Numbered from the stretch's first letter, positions 26,639 to 36,289 are shown. The stretch: 64,000 nt of DNA from Pseudomonas fluorescens (GCA_902825215.1 LR782234.1:2976001-3040000); one strand, 5' to 3'. Notes: a model not told the origin generated them from the sequence alone. Numbers and translations: made by a program.

Positions 26639-28606
26639 TCAGCCGACCAGATGCAGAAACTGCATGTGTCGCTCGTACTGATCAAGGATGTCGCCGATCA
26701 CTTCCTCGCGGGACCAGCCCATGATGTCCTGATCCTGGCCGCCTTCGCGCAAGTGCACTTCGGCGCGGAAGTACTTGCGCTCCTCATCCTGGGTATCGGC
26801 CATCACAAAGCTCGGCATGGTGTACGGGTGCGGGCGCACTTCGTAAATGAACTGCGGATTGTCAGCGCCGCCGACGCTGAGCCGCACACTGTTGTCGTCC
26901 AGATCCTCGACGGTGCAGACGTAGCCTTGCTTGCGCCATTCCTCGGCGACCGACAGGCACGCCGGTTTCGCCGTTTCCGCAATGAAGCGAAGCACGTGCG
27001 CGCGGCGCGGGAACATGGCCATGGTGCGCAAGCGCCGTTGCCAGCCGCCCGGGTGGCGACTGACGCCCGGCGACATCGATTGATAGCGCAGGCCGCGCTT
27101 GGTCGCGTCCAGTTTCAAGGCCTTGAGCAAGCCGCGCATGCTGAAGAGCAGGGTGATGGTGAAGGGCAGTGCGCTGGCAATCGTCGCGGTCTGCAAAGCC
27201 TTGAGCCCGTCAGCCAACAGCAGGGCGATCGCCACCAGGCCCATGCTCGACGCCCAGAACACCCGCTGCCAGACCGGTGTGTTCGACGATCCGCCCGAGG
27301 CGAGCATGTCGACCACCATGGCGCCGGAGTCCGCCGAGGTGACGAAGAACACCACGACCATGACCACCGCGACCAGTGAGATCACCCCGGAAAACGGGAA
27401 GTGCTGGAGGAAGGCGAACAAGGCCAGCGAGGTATCTTTGTCGATGGCCGCGCCGAGGTCGGTGATGCCTTCGGTGAGGATCATGTGAATCGCGGTGTTG
27501 CCGAACACGGTCATCCACAGCAGCGTGAAAGCGGCGGGCACCAGCAATACGCCCATCACAAACTCGCGAATGGTGCGGCCACGAGAAATGCGCGCGATGA
27601 ACAGCCCGACGAAGGGTGACCACGCCAGCCACCAGCCCCAGTAGAACAGCGTCCAGCCGCCAATCCAGTCAGTCGGTTGGTAGGCGTACAGGTTCAAGGT
27701 GCGGCTGACGATTTCAGTCAGGTAACCGCCGGTGTTCTGCACGAACGTCTGCAGGATCAGCACGGTAGGCCCGAGAATAATCACCATCAACAGCAACAAC
27801 ACCGCCAGACCAAGATTGAGCTCGGAGAGCCGGCGCACGCCCTTGTCCAATCCGGTCACCACGGAAATGGTCGCAAGGCCGGTGGTGGCGACAATCAGAA
27901 TGATCTGCACGGTGGTGTTGATCGGCACGCCAAACAGCGCGTTGAGCCCGGTATTGATCTGCGCCACGCCGAAACCCAGCGACGTCGCCACGCCGAGCAC
28001 GGTGCCGATGATGGCGAAAATGTCGACCGCGTGGCCGATCGGCCCATGAATGCGGTCACCGATCAACGGATACAACGCAGACCTGAGGGTCAGCGGCAGG
28101 CCGTGGCGGTAGCTGAAGTAGGCGAGGATCATCGCCACGATGGCGTAGATCGCCCAGGCATGCAGGCCCCAATGGAAAAACGTGATTTTCATGGCTTCCC
28201 GCGCGGCTTCAACGGTGCTGCCATCGCCCACCGGCGGGTTGAGAAAGTGCATGACCGGTTCAGCCACGCCGAAAAACATCAGGCCGATGCCCATGCCGGC
28301 CGAAAAGAGCATGGCGAACCAGGTGGTGCTGCTGTAATCGGGGCTGCTGTGGTCAGGCCCGAGTTTGATATCGCCGTAGCGACTGATGCCAAGAAACACC
28401 ACGGTACCGAGGATGATCGCCACGGCCAGAATGTAGAACCAGCTGACATTGGTGATGATCCAGTTCTGCACATTGGCGAACACCACTTGCGCGTGGGCCG
28501 GGAACACACTGGCGTAAATGACCAGTAAAAGCAGGAGCACGCCCGAGGTGTAGAACACCGGAGGGTTGAGTGTCGGAGCGGCGCCCGTGTCGGCCTTGTT
28601 GGTCAT
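26639..28606 (-). CDS. betT: BCCT-family choline transporter BetT
   Basis: The 655-residue protein has 12 membrane helices and the BCCT signatures MLFSAGMGIGLMFFGVAEPV (helix 3), the WGLHAWAIYAIVAM region and WTLFYWGWWLAWSPFVGLF with the aromatic choline box. The cytoplasmic C-terminus beyond about residue 525 is long (roughly 130 residues), which distinguishes osmotically regulated BetT from short BetP/CaiT forms. BetT imports choline, which is oxidised to the osmoprotectant glycine betaine. ATG follows AGGAG closely. The betIBA genes are not adjacent in this window. Confidence 0.93.
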   Translation of the reverse strand: MTNKADTGAAPTLNPPVFYTSGVLLLLLVIYASVFPAHAQVVFANVQNWIITNVSWFYILAVAIILGTVVFLGISRYGDIKLGPDHSSPDYSSTTWFAMLFSAGMGIGLMFFGVAEPVMHFLNPPVGDGSTVEAAREAMKITFFHWGLHAWAIYAIVAMILAYFSYRHGLPLTLRSALYPLIGDRIHGPIGHAVDIFAIIGTVLGVATSLGFGVAQINTGLNALFGVPINTTVQIILIVATTGLATISVVTGLDKGVRRLSELNLGLAVLLLLMVIILGPTVLILQTFVQNTGGYLTEIVSRTLNLYAYQPTDWIGGWTLFYWGWWLAWSPFVGLFIARISRGRTIREFVMGVLLVPAAFTLLWMTVFGNTAIHMILTEGITDLGAAIDKDTSLALFAFLQHFPFSGVISLVAVVMVVVFFVTSADSGAMVVDMLASGGSSNTPVWQRVFWASSMGLVAIALLLADGLKALQTATIASALPFTITLLFSMRGLLKALKLDATKRGLRYQSMSPGVSRHPGGWQRRLRTMAMFPRRAHVLRFIAETAKPACLSVAEEWRKQGYVCTVEDLDDNSVRLSVGGADNPQFIYEVRPHPYTMPSFVMADTQDEERKYFRAEVHLREGGQDQDIMGWSREEVIGDILDQYERHMQFLHLVG

Positions 28607-28740
28607 ATAAGTCTCCTGAGGTCGGTCACAGCGCGGTATGCGACTGAGGGAAAATCGCGCGGCGTTTCAGATGACCATAGGGGACGGGCGTCGTTCCGCA
28701 ACGCCTGGGCGGCGTTTTTTTGCAGGCACGGGCAGATTAT

Positions 28741-29685
28741 TTACGCGTAGGCGATCATCCATTGCAGTGCGCGGGCAACATCGCCGGCGGACTGCTCGGT
28801 GATCGCCCCCGGATATTGATCGAACATATGCGGGGCACCGGGGTAGACATGCAGCTCGACGGCCACCCCGGCGCGCGACAATCTCATTGCGTAGGCGACG
28901 TCTTCTTCGAGAAACAGGTCCAGCGCTCCGACCGAGATGAATGTTGGTGGCAAGTCGCTGAGGTCTGCCTGCAAGGCCGGTGAGAACCAACCTGTATGTT
29001 GCTGATCCAGCGTCTGCTTGCCGCGCAGGCAGTCCCAGCAGAACCGGTTCGCCTGCGGCGACCAGCCAATCACGCCTGTGGTGACGTTGCGGTGCGGCGA
29101 GTCGGCGGTGCCGGTGCGGTGGTCGAGCATCGGGTAGATCAGCACCTGACCCGCCATCCGGTAAGCGCCGCGATCCCGCGCGAGAATTGCCAGCGCTGCG
29201 GCCAGTCCACCGCCGGCACTGTGGCCCATGATCACCGACCGGCCAGTGTCGACGTTTAGCTCTTGCTCATGGGCAAATATCCAGCCGAGCGCCGTGTAGC
29301 AATCCTCAAGCGGCGTGGGGAAGGGATGTTCGGGTGCGAGCCGATAATCGACCGCGACGATCAGCACACTGAGTTGTGTGGCGAGATCGGCCAGAGAGTC
29401 GTCGGCCATTTCCGGTTGCCCGAGGACGAAACCGCCGCCGTGAATGTAGAGGATGACCGGACAGGGTGTGCTCTGTGGGGCGCCGTCAGGCTTGTAGAGA
29501 CAAAGCCGTAACCGCTCGCCGTCGTGCGCCGTGGTCCATACGCTTTCACCGCGAGCCTGTTCCGGGGTTTTGTATGTTGCATGCACGCGCGCTCTGATCG
29601 CCGGCAAGGTTTGCAGTGACCAGACGTCTTTGCCAGACGCCAAAAACTCGCGAAACGCCGGATCGAGCAGTTCATGGGGTTGCAC
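28741..29685 (-). CDS. Alpha/beta hydrolase (HSL-type esterase)
   Basis: The best start is GTG at 29685, seven bases after AAAAGGAGG, giving a 314-residue protein. Features of the hormone-sensitive-lipase group are ILYIHGGGFVLGQPE (oxyanion-hole HGGG), DYRLAPEHPFPTPLEDC, the nucleophile elbow GHSAGGGLAAAL, and the late GALDLFLEE (aspartate) and GAPHMFDQ (histidine). It hydrolyses esters of small acyl or sugar-type substrates. It lies 62 bp beyond the transketolase subunit gene on the same strand, so it may release or modify the substrate used by that catabolic operon. That link is positional inference. Confidence 0.88.
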   Translation of the reverse strand: MQPHELLDPAFREFLASGKDVWSLQTLPAIRARVHATYKTPEQARGESVWTTAHDGERLRLCLYKPDGAPQSTPCPVILYIHGGGFVLGQPEMADDSLADLATQLSVLIVAVDYRLAPEHPFPTPLEDCYTALGWIFAHEQELNVDTGRSVIMGHSAGGGLAAALAILARDRGAYRMAGQVLIYPMLDHRTGTADSPHRNVTTGVIGWSPQANRFCWDCLRGKQTLDQQHTGWFSPALQADLSDLPPTFISVGALDLFLEEDVAYAMRLSRAGVAVELHVYPGAPHMFDQYPGAITEQSAGDVARALQWMIAYA

Positions 29686-29747
29686 TGTTCTGCCTCCTTT
29701 TCTCGGTGACGGGGCGCTTTCGAACAAAGCACCCCGTACCCGTAAAG

Positions 29748-30770
29748 CTACAACCAGGCCTTGATCTGCGCACACACCGCTGGCGTCGAAATCCCGTAGC
29801 GATCATGCAGGGTTGGCAACGCACCGGCGTCGAGGAACGCGTCGGGCAGGGCGATCTGCCGGAACGTCGGCGTCACACCGTTGCGCAGCAACAGCCCGGC
29901 AACCGCTTCACCCAAGCCGCCGATGATCGAGCTGTTTTCCGCGGTCACCACCAGCCGCCCGGACTTGCGCGCCTCGGCCAGAATGGTCTGTTCGTCCAGC
30001 GGCTTGATGGTCGGGACGTGCAGCACGGCAACATCGATGCCGTCGGCCTGAAGCTGCTGAGCCGCTTCGAGTGAGCGCATGGTCATCAAACCGGTGGAGA
30101 TGATCAGCACATCGTTGCCGGTGCGCAGGGTCTTGGCCTTGCCGATCTCGAATTGATAGCCGTACTCGTCCAGCACCAACGGCACATTGCCGCGCAGCAA
30201 ACGCATGTACACCGGGCCTTGGTGCGCAGCGATGGCCGGCACTGCCTGTTCGATTTCCAGGGCATCGCAGGGGTCGACGATCATCAGGTTGGGCATGGCG
30301 CGGAAAATTGCCAGGTCATCGGTGGCCTGATGGCTGGGCCCGTAACCGGTGGTGAGGCCGGGCAGGCCGCAGACGATTTTGACGTTGAGGTTTTCTTCGG
30401 CGATGGCCATGCAGATGAAGTCATAGGCACGACGCGAAGCGAACACCGCATAGGTGGTGGCGAACGGCACAAACCCCTCACGGGCCATCCCGGCGGCCGC
30501 GCTCATCAGCAATTGCTCGGCCATGCCCATCTGGTAAAAACGCTCCGGGTGCGCCTTGGCGAAAATATGCAGGTCGGTGTATTTGGACAAGTCCGCAGAC
30601 AGCCCGACGATGTCCGCACGCTGATCAGCGAGGGCCGCCAGTGCGTGGCCGAACGGCGCCGAGCGGGTCGCCTGACCCTCGGAGGCAATCGAGGCAATCA
30701 TTGCGGACGTGGTCAGGCGCTTTTTGACCGGCTCGCCGGTTGCGGACGGAGTGTTGGCGGCGTTGCTCAT
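29748..30770 (-). CDS. Transketolase, C-terminal subunit (split type)
   Basis: The preferred start (30770) overlaps the stop of the N-terminal subunit gene as ATGA; it gives 340 residues. It carries the pyrimidine-binding and C-terminal domains of transketolase: RMGMAEQLLMSAAAG-like sequence (FYQMGMAEQLLMSAAAGMA, with the catalytic glutamate), VPFATTYAVFASRRAYDFI, GLTTGYGPSHQATDDLAIFR and GSSIIGGLGEAVAG-type sequence near the end. Split transketolases transfer two-carbon units in dedicated sugar pathways rather than in the housekeeping pentose pathway. With its partner it would form a heterotetramer. Sugar phosphate not identified. Confidence 0.92.
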   Translation of the reverse strand: MSNAANTPSATGEPVKKRLTTSAMIASIASEGQATRSAPFGHALAALADQRADIVGLSADLSKYTDLHIFAKAHPERFYQMGMAEQLLMSAAAGMAREGFVPFATTYAVFASRRAYDFICMAIAEENLNVKIVCGLPGLTTGYGPSHQATDDLAIFRAMPNLMIVDPCDALEIEQAVPAIAAHQGPVYMRLLRGNVPLVLDEYGYQFEIGKAKTLRTGNDVLIISTGLMTMRSLEAAQQLQADGIDVAVLHVPTIKPLDEQTILAEARKSGRLVVTAENSSIIGGLGEAVAGLLLRNGVTPTFRQIALPDAFLDAGALPTLHDRYGISTPAVCAQIKAWL

Positions 30771-31615
30771 TGGTCTTTTCCTTCTTCGAGGTTGCGCAGG
30801 GCCAGGTCCCATTCGTGTTCTTCGACGCGAATGAAGTGGGTTTTTTCCCGGGTTTCCAGAAACGGCACGCCTTTGCCCATTTTCGTGTCGCAGATGATCA
30901 CGCGCGGCTGGCGGCCGGGGTGATTGCGCGCGGCATCGAACGCTGCGACCAGTGCGTCAAGGTCGTTGCCATCGACGCGCTGGGTGAACCAGCCGAAGGC
31001 TTGCCAGCGATCGACGATGGGCTCGAACGAGAGGATCTCGCTGGAGTAACCGTCGGCCTGCTGGTTGTTGACGTCGACAATCGCAATCAGGTTGTCGAGC
31101 TGCCAGTGCGACGCCGACATGACCGCTTCCCACGTTGAGCCTTCGTTCAGCTCACCGTCCGAGAGCAGGTTGTAAACGAAGGAGGACGAGCCTTTGCGCT
31201 TCAGGCCCAGGCAGGCACCCACCGCGATGCCCAAACCCTGACCCAGCGAACCGCCGGTGATTTCCATGCCGGGGGTGTAGGCGGCCATGCCCGACATCGG
31301 CAGGCGGCTGTCATCCGAACCGTAGGTTTCCAGCTCGTCGAGCGGAATGATCTCGGCTTCGATCAGCGCCGCATACAGCGCAATCGCGTAATGGCCGATG
31401 GAGAGATAGAAGCGATCGCGCTGCTCCCACTCCGGATCTGCCGGGCGATGGTTCATCGCATGGAAATACGAGACGGCGAGCAGGTCGGCGGCGCCCAGGG
31501 CCTGGCCGACGTAACCCTGGCCTTGAACCTGCCCCATGCGCAGCGCGTGGCGACGAATGTTGTGCGCACGCTCGGCAAGGCTCAAGGATGCAGCGTTTGA
31601 AGACTCAATAGTCAT
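30767..31615 (-). CDS. Transketolase, N-terminal (TPP-binding) subunit
   Basis: The start at 31615 (MTIESSNAASLSLAERA, GGAG seven bases before) gives 282 residues. It holds the thiamine-diphosphate-binding half: SIGHYAIALYAALIEA, ITGGSLGQGLGIAVGACLG, and the metal motif LSDGELNEGSTWEAVM with VDVNNQQADG after it; the usual GDG is SDG here. KMGKGVPFLE closes the domain. It overlaps the C-terminal subunit by four bases, consistent with translational coupling. Similar split transketolases act in apiose, erythrose and other unusual sugar pathways. Confidence 0.92.
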   Translation of the reverse strand: MTIESSNAASLSLAERAHNIRRHALRMGQVQGQGYVGQALGAADLLAVSYFHAMNHRPADPEWEQRDRFYLSIGHYAIALYAALIEAEIIPLDELETYGSDDSRLPMSGMAAYTPGMEITGGSLGQGLGIAVGACLGLKRKGSSSFVYNLLSDGELNEGSTWEAVMSASHWQLDNLIAIVDVNNQQADGYSSEILSFEPIVDRWQAFGWFTQRVDGNDLDALVAAFDAARNHPGRQPRVIICDTKMGKGVPFLETREKTHFIRVEEHEWDLALRNLEEGKDQ

Positions 31616-31632
31616 GATGAAACTCCGTTGAT

Positions 31633-32931
31633 TCAACGATTGACCAGGGCGGCAGGGATGCGCAGCACCAGGGCGGCGCCGGCGAACAACACGCCCGTGA
31701 TCAGGTACATGCCGATGGCGCTGGAGCCGGTCACGGTGGTGACCCAGCCAATCAGGTACGGCGAGCAGAAGCCGGCGAGGTTGGCAAAACTGTTGACCGC
31801 AGCGATGCCGGCAGCGGCGGAGACACCGCCGAGCAGCGTGGTGGGCAGCATCCAGAACAGCGAAGTCGCCGAGAGAATTCCCGAAGCGGCCAGGCACAGG
31901 CTGAGGATCGACAAGGTCGAGTTGCCGCCCATCATTGCCGCCAGACTCAAACCGATCGCCCCGGCAATCATCGGCACGATCAGGTGCCAGCGGCGTTCGC
32001 GGTGTTTGTCGCCACTGCGGCCGACCAGCAGCATCGCGGCAATCGCGCAGAGGTACGGCAGACTGGTGAGGAAACCGATGTGCAGCGGATCAGAGACACC
32101 CGAATTGCGCACCAGCGTCGGCAGCCAGAAAGTGATTGCGTACTGACCCATCACCACACAGAAATAGATGCCGGCGAGCAGCCACAAGCGCCGGTCGCGA
32201 ATGAACTCGCCGACCGAGGCGTGGGTGACTTTTTGCTGGTCGTCCTCCGCCAGTTCACGGCTGATCAGGGCTTTTTCGTCGTCGTTGAGCCAGGTCGCCT
32301 GATGCACGCCGTCCTTCAGATAGCTGAGCACCAGCAGGCCGACGAGCACTGTAGGCACCGCTTCGAGGACGAACATCCATTGCCAGCCGGCCCAGCCATG
32401 CACACCGGCAAAATGGTTCATGATCCAGCCGGACAGCGGGCCGCCGACCATGCCGGACAGCGGAATGGCGATGAACCACAGCACGGTCATGCGCGCACGC
32501 CGGTAGGACGGGAACCAGTACGTCAGATAGAGCAACAGGCCCGGCGCCAGACCGGCCTCGGCAATCCCCAGCAGAAAGCGCAGGGCATAGAACTGCCACG
32601 CGGTTTCGACGAAGGCGAACAGCGCCGAAACGATGCCCCAGGTGATCATGATCCGCGCGATCCAGACGCGCGCGCCGACCTTGTGCAGGATGATGTTGCT
32701 GGGCACTTCGCAGAGGAAATAGCCGATGAAGAACACGCCGGCGCCCAAGCCGTAGACGGTTTCGCTGAGGGCCAGATCGTTCATCATCTGCAGCTTGGCG
32801 AAGCCGACGTTGACCCGATCCAGATAGGCGCACAGGTAGCACAGCATCAGGAACGGCATCAGCCGCCAGGCCGTTTTGCGATAGGCGGAAGAGCGCACGG
32901 TCGAAACCGCTTCGAGCGACAGGGTAGTCAT
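31633..32931 (-). CDS. MFS transporter, anion:cation symporter type
   Basis: The 432-residue form (start 32931) begins MTTLSLEAVSTVRSSAYRK. Twelve helices are predicted, with family motifs LMLCYLCAYLDRVNVGFAKLQ in helix 1 and FFIGYFLCEVPSNIILHKVGAR between helices 2 and 3. The D-R-x-N-V pattern is characteristic of the ACS family, which imports organic acids such as tartrate, galactarate, phthalate or nicotinate. It sits 17 bp upstream of the transketolase genes and is probably the importer of their pathway's starting compound, which would then be an acidic sugar derivative. Substrate is inferred. Confidence 0.88.
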   Translation of the reverse strand: MTTLSLEAVSTVRSSAYRKTAWRLMPFLMLCYLCAYLDRVNVGFAKLQMMNDLALSETVYGLGAGVFFIGYFLCEVPSNIILHKVGARVWIARIMITWGIVSALFAFVETAWQFYALRFLLGIAEAGLAPGLLLYLTYWFPSYRRARMTVLWFIAIPLSGMVGGPLSGWIMNHFAGVHGWAGWQWMFVLEAVPTVLVGLLVLSYLKDGVHQATWLNDDEKALISRELAEDDQQKVTHASVGEFIRDRRLWLLAGIYFCVVMGQYAITFWLPTLVRNSGVSDPLHIGFLTSLPYLCAIAAMLLVGRSGDKHRERRWHLIVPMIAGAIGLSLAAMMGGNSTLSILSLCLAASGILSATSLFWMLPTTLLGGVSAAAGIAAVNSFANLAGFCSPYLIGWVTTVTGSSAIGMYLITGVLFAGAALVLRIPAALVNR

Positions 32932-33028
32932 GGTCTGATCTCTTGTTTTTATTGACCGCCAGGCCTTCAGGCCCGGCTGCGTCATCGATCCAGAACCGCA
33001 CGGGCCACGCAGGCCCGCCCAGGTGTTG

Positions 33029-33778
33029 TCAGTGAATCAGCATGCCGCCGTTCACGTCGAGGGTGACGCCGGTCAGATAAGAGGACAAGTCGCTGGCCAG
33101 AAACAGCGCCGCGTTGGCGACGTCCTGAGCCTCACCAAGACGGCCGAGCGGAATGCCGTCGATGATCGCGTGGCGGCGGTCATCCTGCATCAGGCCGCCA
33201 GTGATGTCGGTGTGAATCAAACCGGGGGCGATGGAGTTGACGCGAATATTGTCCGGCCCCAGTTCGCGGGCCATGGCTTTGCCCAGTCCCAGCACACCGG
33301 CCTTGGCCGCGCTGTAATGTGGGCCGCCAAAAATCCCGCCGCCACGTTGCGCCGACACCGAAGACATGCAGACGATGCTGCCCGAGGCCTGTTGGCGCAT
33401 CAGCGGAATCACCGCTTGCGACATCAGCAGGGTGCCGCGCAGGCTGACATCCAGCACCTTGTCGTAATCCGAATGGCCAATCTCGAGGGTTTTCAGCGGC
33501 TGAGTGATGCCGGCGTTGTTGACCAGAATATCGATGCGCCCGAAGTGTTCGATAACGGCCGCGACGGCCTGTTGCACCTGTGCCTGATCGGCGACGTTGG
33601 CGGCGAGGCCCAGATGACCTTCGCCCAGGGACGCCGCGGCATCGCGGGCGGCGGAGGCGTCCAGATCGAGGATCACCACTCGTGCGCCGTGTTGCGCAAA
33701 GGTGGTCGCGGTAGCGCGGCCGATGCCACGGGCAGATGCGGCACCGGTGATGATTGCGACTTTGCCTTGAAGAAGCAT
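33029..33778 (-). CDS. Short-chain dehydrogenase/reductase (FabG-like)
   Basis: The start at 33778 (MLLQGKVAIITGAASARGIG) is supported by a GGGA sequence upstream and leaves a 249-residue classical SDR. The cofactor loop is TGAASARGIG with a two-residue insertion relative to TGxxxGIG; NNAG is in ILVNNAGITQPL; the catalytic Ser-Tyr-Lys is in CMSSVSAQRGGG and HYSAAKAGVLG. SDRs of this length oxidise or reduce alcohols, here probably a sugar or polyol. It is the first gene of the operon with the MFS importer and split transketolase, and is divergent from a LysR gene. Confidence 0.92.
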   Translation of the reverse strand: MLLQGKVAIITGAASARGIGRATATTFAQHGARVVILDLDASAARDAAASLGEGHLGLAANVADQAQVQQAVAAVIEHFGRIDILVNNAGITQPLKTLEIGHSDYDKVLDVSLRGTLLMSQAVIPLMRQQASGSIVCMSSVSAQRGGGIFGGPHYSAAKAGVLGLGKAMARELGPDNIRVNSIAPGLIHTDITGGLMQDDRRHAIIDGIPLGRLGEAQDVANAALFLASDLSSYLTGVTLDVNGGMLIH

Positions 33779-33881
33779 GGAGGAGTCCCTCAAATTGTTT
33801 TTATTGGGTCGGTCCGTGAAGAACCGATGACTCAGCTTGTCTTCCGGGGCGGGGGTGAGCAATAACGCGAAAGTCATTCAA

Positions 33882-33900
33882 TGCTGAAAAAAATTCAGCA
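33882..33900. promoter_or_regulatory. Palindromic LysR-type operator
   Basis: TGCTGAA-N5-TTCAGCA is a perfect inverted repeat of T-N11-A form, between the SDR operon start (33778) and the LysR start (33972). It is the expected binding site of the adjacent LysR protein. Confidence 0.6.
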
Positions 33901-33971
33901 CTCGTCAATCCGGCTGGCGAGTGATTGAATGCGAACAGACCAAAAACCATAAGAAATCTAACGGAGCCGCC

Positions 33972-34889
33972 ATGCGCACCGATTCCGATGCCCCTGTGAT
34001 CCTGCCACCGCTGAGAGCAATTCAGGCCTTCGAGCAAACCGCGCGCTTCGGCAATGTCGCTCGCGCCGCCGAAGTTCTGGACCTGACGCCGTCAGCGGTC
34101 AGCCATCAATTGGCCAAACTGGAAGGCATGATCGGCCGCCAATTGTTCGTGCGCGCCGCGCGCGGTGTGTCGCTGACGCCGGTGGGCGAGCAGTATTTGA
34201 AAGAGGTTTCCGGGATTCTCCACAGTCTGGCGGTGGCCACCGAACGCGCGGCCAGCGATGTCAGCCTCGATTGCCTGCGGCTGCATTCATCGCCGAGCTT
34301 TGGCCTGCTCTGGTTGATGCCACGCCTGGAAGCGTTTCGCGCCAGTCATCCGGACATTCAGATCAACCTGTCCTGTTCCTACGAGTCGCTGCATTTCAGC
34401 CGCGACAAGATCGACGTCGATATCCGCCATGGCACGCCGAACTGGCCGAGCTATGAAGTGCGTACGGTGCGCAATGAAAAATTCGCCGTGCTGACCTCGC
34501 CGAAGCTGCTCGCGCAGAGACCGGTCCGCGCGGCGGCGGACCTGCTCGATCATGATCTGATTCTGTCGGAAGCGACCTTGTTAAAGTGGCCGCAGTGGTT
34601 TGCCCAGCACGGCCTGGCGCGACCGGAGCGGCCTTACGCGCTGAGCTTCGACCGCTCCTACATGTCACTGGAAGCCGCCAGCCACGGGCTCGGCTTTGCC
34701 CTGGAAAGCACCTTGCTGGCGCAAAAGTATCTGGCGGCCGGCACTCTCGTTGAAGTGGCACCCGAAGCACTGAGTGCTGCGGTGGCCGCCCATCATCTGG
34801 TGTTTCCCAAGGCGCATTCGACGTTTCCTCGGGTTCGGCGCTTTCTCGAGTGGATCGAAAGCGAGTTGGGCCATGGGTTCGTCTATTGA
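33972..34889 (+). CDS. LysR-family regulator (GcvA-like)
   Basis: The start at 33972 (MRTDSDAPVILPPLRAIQAF) has GGAG six bases before it and gives 305 residues. The N-terminal helix-turn-helix reads FEQTARFGNVARAAEVLDLTP followed by SAVSHQLAKLEGMIG, and the effector domain has SCSYESLHFSRDKIDVDIRHG and AASHGLGFALESTLLAQ, typical of the GcvA/AmpR branch. It is divergent from the SDR-transporter-transketolase operon, with a clear palindrome between them. It probably activates that operon in response to its substrate or an intermediate. Confidence 0.9.
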   Translation: MRTDSDAPVILPPLRAIQAFEQTARFGNVARAAEVLDLTPSAVSHQLAKLEGMIGRQLFVRAARGVSLTPVGEQYLKEVSGILHSLAVATERAASDVSLDCLRLHSSPSFGLLWLMPRLEAFRASHPDIQINLSCSYESLHFSRDKIDVDIRHGTPNWPSYEVRTVRNEKFAVLTSPKLLAQRPVRAAADLLDHDLILSEATLLKWPQWFAQHGLARPERPYALSFDRSYMSLEAASHGLGFALESTLLAQKYLAAGTLVEVAPEALSAAVAAHHLVFPKAHSTFPRVRRFLEWIESELGHGFVY

Positions 34890-34901
34890 ACCGGATTGAC
34901 C

Positions 34902-36209
34902 TCAGGTCGGGATCGCGCCGCTGAGCACGGCAAACGCCAGCATCACCAGACTCACGCCCCAGGCCCAGAAGAACGTGTACATGATGTGCTTGCGTAACTC
35001 CACCCCGGCCAGCGCCAGGGCGAGGTACACGCTGGGCACCACCGGGCTGATGGCAAAACCGGTGTTTTCGCCGATCAACATTGCCCGTGCGACTGCTTCA
35101 AGAGGCACGCCTGCAGCGACTGCAACATCACGGATTACCGGCAGTAACGCGAAATAGTAAGCGTCGGGCGAAAAGATCATCCCCAGCGGTACGCCGAACG
35201 CGCCGATGATCAGGTGCAGGTATTGCGCAGAACCGTGGGGCAGGGCGTCGATCAGCGCCAGGGCCATGCCATCGGACATTTTCGCCCCGGACAACACGCC
35301 GAGCAGCACGCCGGCGGCCATCATCACCAGGACCATCTGCAACGCATCGGCCGCATGTGCCTTGATGCGCTCGGTCTGCGCTTCCAGTGAGGCAAAGTTA
35401 AGCGGCAGGGCGATGCCCAGACCGACCATGAAGCAGGCGTACAGCGGGAAAATACCGCTGAACAGGCAGGCGAGGATGGCGACGGTCAGGGCCACGTTGA
35501 GCCAGTATCGCCACTGCCGCGGTGACAGCGCGTACTCACGTTCTTCTGGCTGGGCCAATGCGGTATCAAAACTCGACGCAGCGCCCAAGGATTTCGGCAG
35601 CCGACGCTGCGCCCGCAAACCGAGCCAGCCGGCAATCAGCAGCAGGCAGGCGAAGCCCACCAGTTGCACCGGAATCAGCCCCATCCACAGCGCCGTCGCA
35701 TCGAGCCCGGTGGTAGCGGCCGCGCGAGCGGTGGTGCCACCCCACGGCACCATGTTGCCGACGCCCGCCGTCGTGCCGACCAACAACAAGAGCATGTTCG
35801 GGCTCATGTTCAGGCGTTTGTACAACGGCAGCAGCGCCGGAATCGTCAGCAGAAAAGTAGCGGCGCCGACACCGTCAAGGTGCACCACAGCCGTCACCAA
35901 CACCGTGACTAACGCCACGGCCAGTGGCTTGCCGCCGGTACGGCGGATCAGGAAGTTCACCAGCGGATCGAACAGGCCGCGATCGCGCATGATGCCGAAA
36001 TACAGAATGGCGAACAGAAACAGCGCAGCGGTTGGCGCTACCGTGACCAAGCCGTTCTTGATGAAGTCGCCGATTTGCGGCGGTGCGAAACCGGCCAGCA
36101 GGCAGACGGCGACGGGGATTGTGGTAAAGCCCACCACCGGGCTGATTCTGCGGAGCAAAATCAGCGCGATGATGCTGAACATCATGAGAAAACCCAGTGC
36201 AGTGATCAT
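34902..36209 (-). CDS. CitMHS-family carboxylate transporter
   Basis: The 435-residue membrane protein has about 12 helices. It matches the citrate:metal-proton symporter (CitMHS) family in GFLMMFSIIALILLRRISPV, AILYFGIMRDRGLFDPLVN, VVHLDGVGAATFLLTIPALLP, GVGNMVPWGGTTARAA and MIFSPDAYYFALLPV. Such carriers import metal-complexed citrate or other tri- and dicarboxylates. It is the last gene of a unit with the AtuA-like pair, 80 bp downstream of the small gene, so it may bring in the substrate of that pathway. The actual compound is not known. Confidence 0.9.
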   Translation of the reverse strand: MITALGFLMMFSIIALILLRRISPVVGFTTIPVAVCLLAGFAPPQIGDFIKNGLVTVAPTAALFLFAILYFGIMRDRGLFDPLVNFLIRRTGGKPLAVALVTVLVTAVVHLDGVGAATFLLTIPALLPLYKRLNMSPNMLLLLVGTTAGVGNMVPWGGTTARAAATTGLDATALWMGLIPVQLVGFACLLLIAGWLGLRAQRRLPKSLGAASSFDTALAQPEEREYALSPRQWRYWLNVALTVAILACLFSGIFPLYACFMVGLGIALPLNFASLEAQTERIKAHAADALQMVLVMMAAGVLLGVLSGAKMSDGMALALIDALPHGSAQYLHLIIGAFGVPLGMIFSPDAYYFALLPVIRDVAVAAGVPLEAVARAMLIGENTGFAISPVVPSVYLALALAGVELRKHIMYTFFWAWGVSLVMLAFAVLSGAIPT

Positions 36210-36289
36210 GGATATGGCATCTCGGTATTGTTTTTATTGTGCGATTCGGCCTGATACGACGGCCCGGTAAACCTGTCGGAGGAGGGCGG

